Assembly (NCBI RefSeq): GCF_000710035.2
Contig: NZ_JMJJ01000004.1
Coordinates: 868,001 to 932,000 of the forward strand
Direction: 5' to 3'
Origin: Pantoea ananatis LMG 2665
GTDB taxonomy: Bacteria; Pseudomonadota; Gammaproteobacteria; Enterobacterales; Enterobacteriaceae
DNA length: 64,000 bases
In this document: piece after piece, positions 62,071 to 64,000 of the stretch
How positions within the stretch are numbered: the first letter of the stretch is position 1
Layout of the letters: the number at the start of each line of letters is the position of its first letter
Position numbers and translations under genes: made by a program
Notes under the pieces: generated by a model
The model's input: only the letters and a program-made list of their open reading frames with translations
What the model was told of the DNA's origin: nothing
Databases searched by the model: none

Positions 62071-62487
62071 ATGGCGACGTTGCCAGAAAAAGAGAAACTG
62101 GTGCGCAACTTTAACCGTTGCGCCAACTGGGAAGAGAAGTACCTCTACATCATTGAATTGGGTGCCAAACTTCCGGAATCATCTGAAACACTGCATCAGC
62201 CCGAATATGCCATTACGGGCTGCCAGAGCCAGGTGTGGATCAAGATGACACCGCAGGCAGATGGCACCATCGGCTTTGAAGGTGACAGTGATGCAGCCAT
62301 TGTTAAGGGATTGATAGCTATCGTATTTAGTCTCTATCAAAACCTGCAGCCCGCTGACATTGTGGCGCTGGATGTGCGCCACTGGTTCAGCGAACTGGCC
62401 CTGGTTCAGCACCTCACCCCAACGCGTTCGCAGGGGCTGGAAGCGATGATTAAGTCAATTCGCCATACCGCTCAGAACCTCAGCTAA
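62071..62487 (+). CDS. sufE: Sulfur acceptor SufE
   Basis: A 138-residue protein that accepts persulfide from SufS on Cys51 ('[12 protein letters not shown]') and enhances SufS activity. It matches E. coli SufE at full length, including '[23 protein letters not shown]' and the C-terminal '[17 protein letters not shown]'. It ends the operon, and a terminator follows 10 bp later. Confidence 0.98.
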   Translation: MATLPEKEKLVRNFNRCANWEEKYLYIIELGAKLPESSETLHQPEYAITGCQSQVWIKMTPQADGTIGFEGDSDAAIVKGLIAIVFSLYQNLQPADIVALDVRHWFSELALVQHLTPTRSQGLEAMIKSIRHTAQNLS

Positions 62488-62497
62488 GATACACTTC

Positions 62498-62521
62498 AAA
62501 GACGCCATCCGGCGTCTTTTT
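62498..62521 (+). terminator. Terminator after sufE
   Basis: AAAGACGCC and GGCGTCTTT pair around a 4-nt loop with a T-run. It ends the suf operon just before ldtE. Confidence 0.9.
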
Positions 62522-62543
62522 ACTTTCTGACGAGAAAAACCGC

Positions 62544-63524
62544 ATGAAACCTGCTTTGCGTTTAGCTGGTGCATTGCTGCTGACCTGTTTTGGGCTCTCT
62601 GCACCCGTTTTTGCCACGGAATACCCGTTACCGACCGCCGACAGCCGCCTGATTGGTGAGAATGTGGTGACCCAGGTACCGGATAACAAACGTCCTCTTG
62701 AAGAGATTGCTGCGCGTTATCAGGTCGGGCTGCTGGGCATGTTGGAAGCGAATCCCGGTACCGATCCCTGGTTACCGAAACCGGGCACCCAGTTGACCAT
62801 TCCTCTGCAGATGATTCTTCCGGACACGCCGCGTGAAGGCATTGTGGTGAACCTGGCCGAACTGCGGTTGTACTATTATCCAAAGGGCGAAGACAAGGTT
62901 ATCGTGTATCCCATTGGCATTGGTCAGATGGGGATCGTCACGCCCATCATGGTGACCAGCATCAGCCAGAAAATACCCAATCCTACGTGGACGCCCACGG
63001 CGAATATCCGCAAGCGCTATGCCAAAGAGGGCATCACGCTGCCCGCCGTCGTGCCAGCAGGCCCGGATAACCCCATGGGGCTGCATGCGCTGCGTATGGC
63101 GCGTGGAACAGGCCAGTATCTTATCCACGGCACCAATGCCAATTTTGGTATCGGTATGCGCGTCAGTTCAGGCTGTATTCGTTTACGTACCGAGGATATC
63201 GAAGCGCTGTTCAATAGCGTGCCGGTAGGGACGCGGGTACAGATTATTAACCAACCGGTAAAGTTCAGCGTTGAACCGGATGGTAAGCGCTACGTTGAGG
63301 TGCATCAGCCGCTGTCACGTAATGAGAAGGAGGATCCGCAAACGGCTCCGTTAGCGCTCAGTGCGGACTTCAGATCCTTTATGAAGAGCGAGAAGAGTGA
63401 CAGAGCGTTGATTAAAGCCACGCTGACGCGTCGCTCAGGCATGCCTGTGCTGGTCAGTGCGGGTGAGCCGATACAGGATGAGGCTGCGGCCTCTGCGTCA
63501 TCCCAGCGCGCTGTGGGCGAGTAG
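62544..63524 (+). CDS. ldtE: L,D-transpeptidase LdtE (YnhG)
   Basis: A 326-residue periplasmic enzyme with a signal peptide (about 1-25, ending VFA), a LysM-like region ('RPLEEIAARYQVGLLGMLEANPG') and a YkuD catalytic domain. The domain has the His motif 'YLIHGTNANFGIGMRVSSGCIRLRTEDIEALF', whose Cys is the nucleophile. LdtE forms 3-3 (meso-DAP to meso-DAP) crosslinks in peptidoglycan. It is beside lpp, whose product is attached to the same wall by related LD-transpeptidases. Confidence 0.94.
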   Translation: MKPALRLAGALLLTCFGLSAPVFATEYPLPTADSRLIGENVVTQVPDNKRPLEEIAARYQVGLLGMLEANPGTDPWLPKPGTQLTIPLQMILPDTPREGIVVNLAELRLYYYPKGEDKVIVYPIGIGQMGIVTPIMVTSISQKIPNPTWTPTANIRKRYAKEGITLPAVVPAGPDNPMGLHALRMARGTGQYLIHGTNANFGIGMRVSSGCIRLRTEDIEALFNSVPVGTRVQIINQPVKFSVEPDGKRYVEVHQPLSRNEKEDPQTAPLALSADFRSFMKSEKSDRALIKATLTRRSGMPVLVSAGEPIQDEAAASASSQRAVGE

Positions 63525-63552
63525 GGCGGACGTCGTTATCCCAAACTGCAGA

Positions 63553-63585
63553 CAAAAAAAATGGTGCCACAAGGGCACCATTTTT
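63553..63585. terminator. Bidirectional terminator between ldtE and lpp
   Basis: AAAATGGTGCC and GGCACCATTTT pair around a 5-nt loop with A- and T-runs on both sides. It can serve both convergent genes. Confidence 0.92.
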
Positions 63586-63598
63586 AAAACCAGAACTC

Positions 63599-63920
<322 letters not shown>

Positions 63921-64000
63921 TAAGAACATGCTTAAACATGATCGTTCGCTCAAAGAAGCAGCGAATTGAAGAACAACATAAAAAAATTTAGCTAAAACAG

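Overview
The window is chromosomal DNA of an enteric gamma-proteobacterium (order Enterobacterales). From about 13 kb to the right end, the genes follow the Escherichia coli order recalled from memory: ast operon, spy, cho, nadE, osmE, tcyP-ydjM-hxpB-yniB-yniA, ydiZ-ydiY, thrS-infC-rpmI-rplT-pheMST-ihfA, btuCED-nlpC-ydiV-selO, aroH, ppsR-ppsA, rprA, ydiK, ydiJ, sufABCDSE, ldtE, lpp. Several E. coli neighbours are absent: ves, pfkB, hemP, menI and fumD. Extra genes are present: a YddG exporter, a chemoreceptor, a Bcr/CflA pump, an RcnB-like periplasmic protein and a Fur-box ORF. An Erwinia/Pantoea-type organism is my best guess, with low confidence below order level. No insertion sequence, prophage, CRISPR array, rRNA or tRNA gene was seen.

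The left 13 kb is accessory. It opens with the 3' end of an assimilatory nitrate reductase gene and an overlapping SUMT gene for siroheme synthesis. Next is a sugar/polyol uptake and oxidation island: a divergent DeoR regulator, SDR dehydrogenase, RbsB-like binding protein, DUF2291 lipoprotein, RbsA-like ATPase, RbsC-like permease and a second SDR. Two near-identical 20-bp motifs lie in the divergent promoter region. A short inverse autotransporter (intimin/invasin type) and a general porin follow.

From 13 to 33 kb the astCADBE arginine-degradation operon has a recognisable sigma-54 promoter and an upstream NtrC-type site. It is followed by envelope-stress (spy), SOS (cho and ydjM, both with LexA-like boxes), transport (yddG, tcyP, MFS), chemotaxis and NAD synthesis genes. 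From 33 to 41 kb lies the translation cluster, rich in cis regulation: the thrS operator with an anticodon-like loop, the AUU start of infC, the presumed L20 target before rpmI, and the pheM leader peptide with its attenuator. From 41 to 52 kb come vitamin B12 uptake genes, a YdiV/RflP-type degenerate EAL protein, SelO, AroH and the PEP synthase/regulator pair. The RprA small RNA is clearly present on the minus strand with an RcsB-like box upstream.

From 53 to 64 kb are YdiJ, the complete Suf Fe-S assembly operon, the LD-transpeptidase LdtE and the Braun lipoprotein Lpp. Between ydiJ and sufA sits an unrecognised 134-codon gene on the opposite strand with a perfect 7-1-7 Fur palindrome just upstream. 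This is the best candidate for something undescribed, but it is a single small gene; I found no convincing new multi-gene system.
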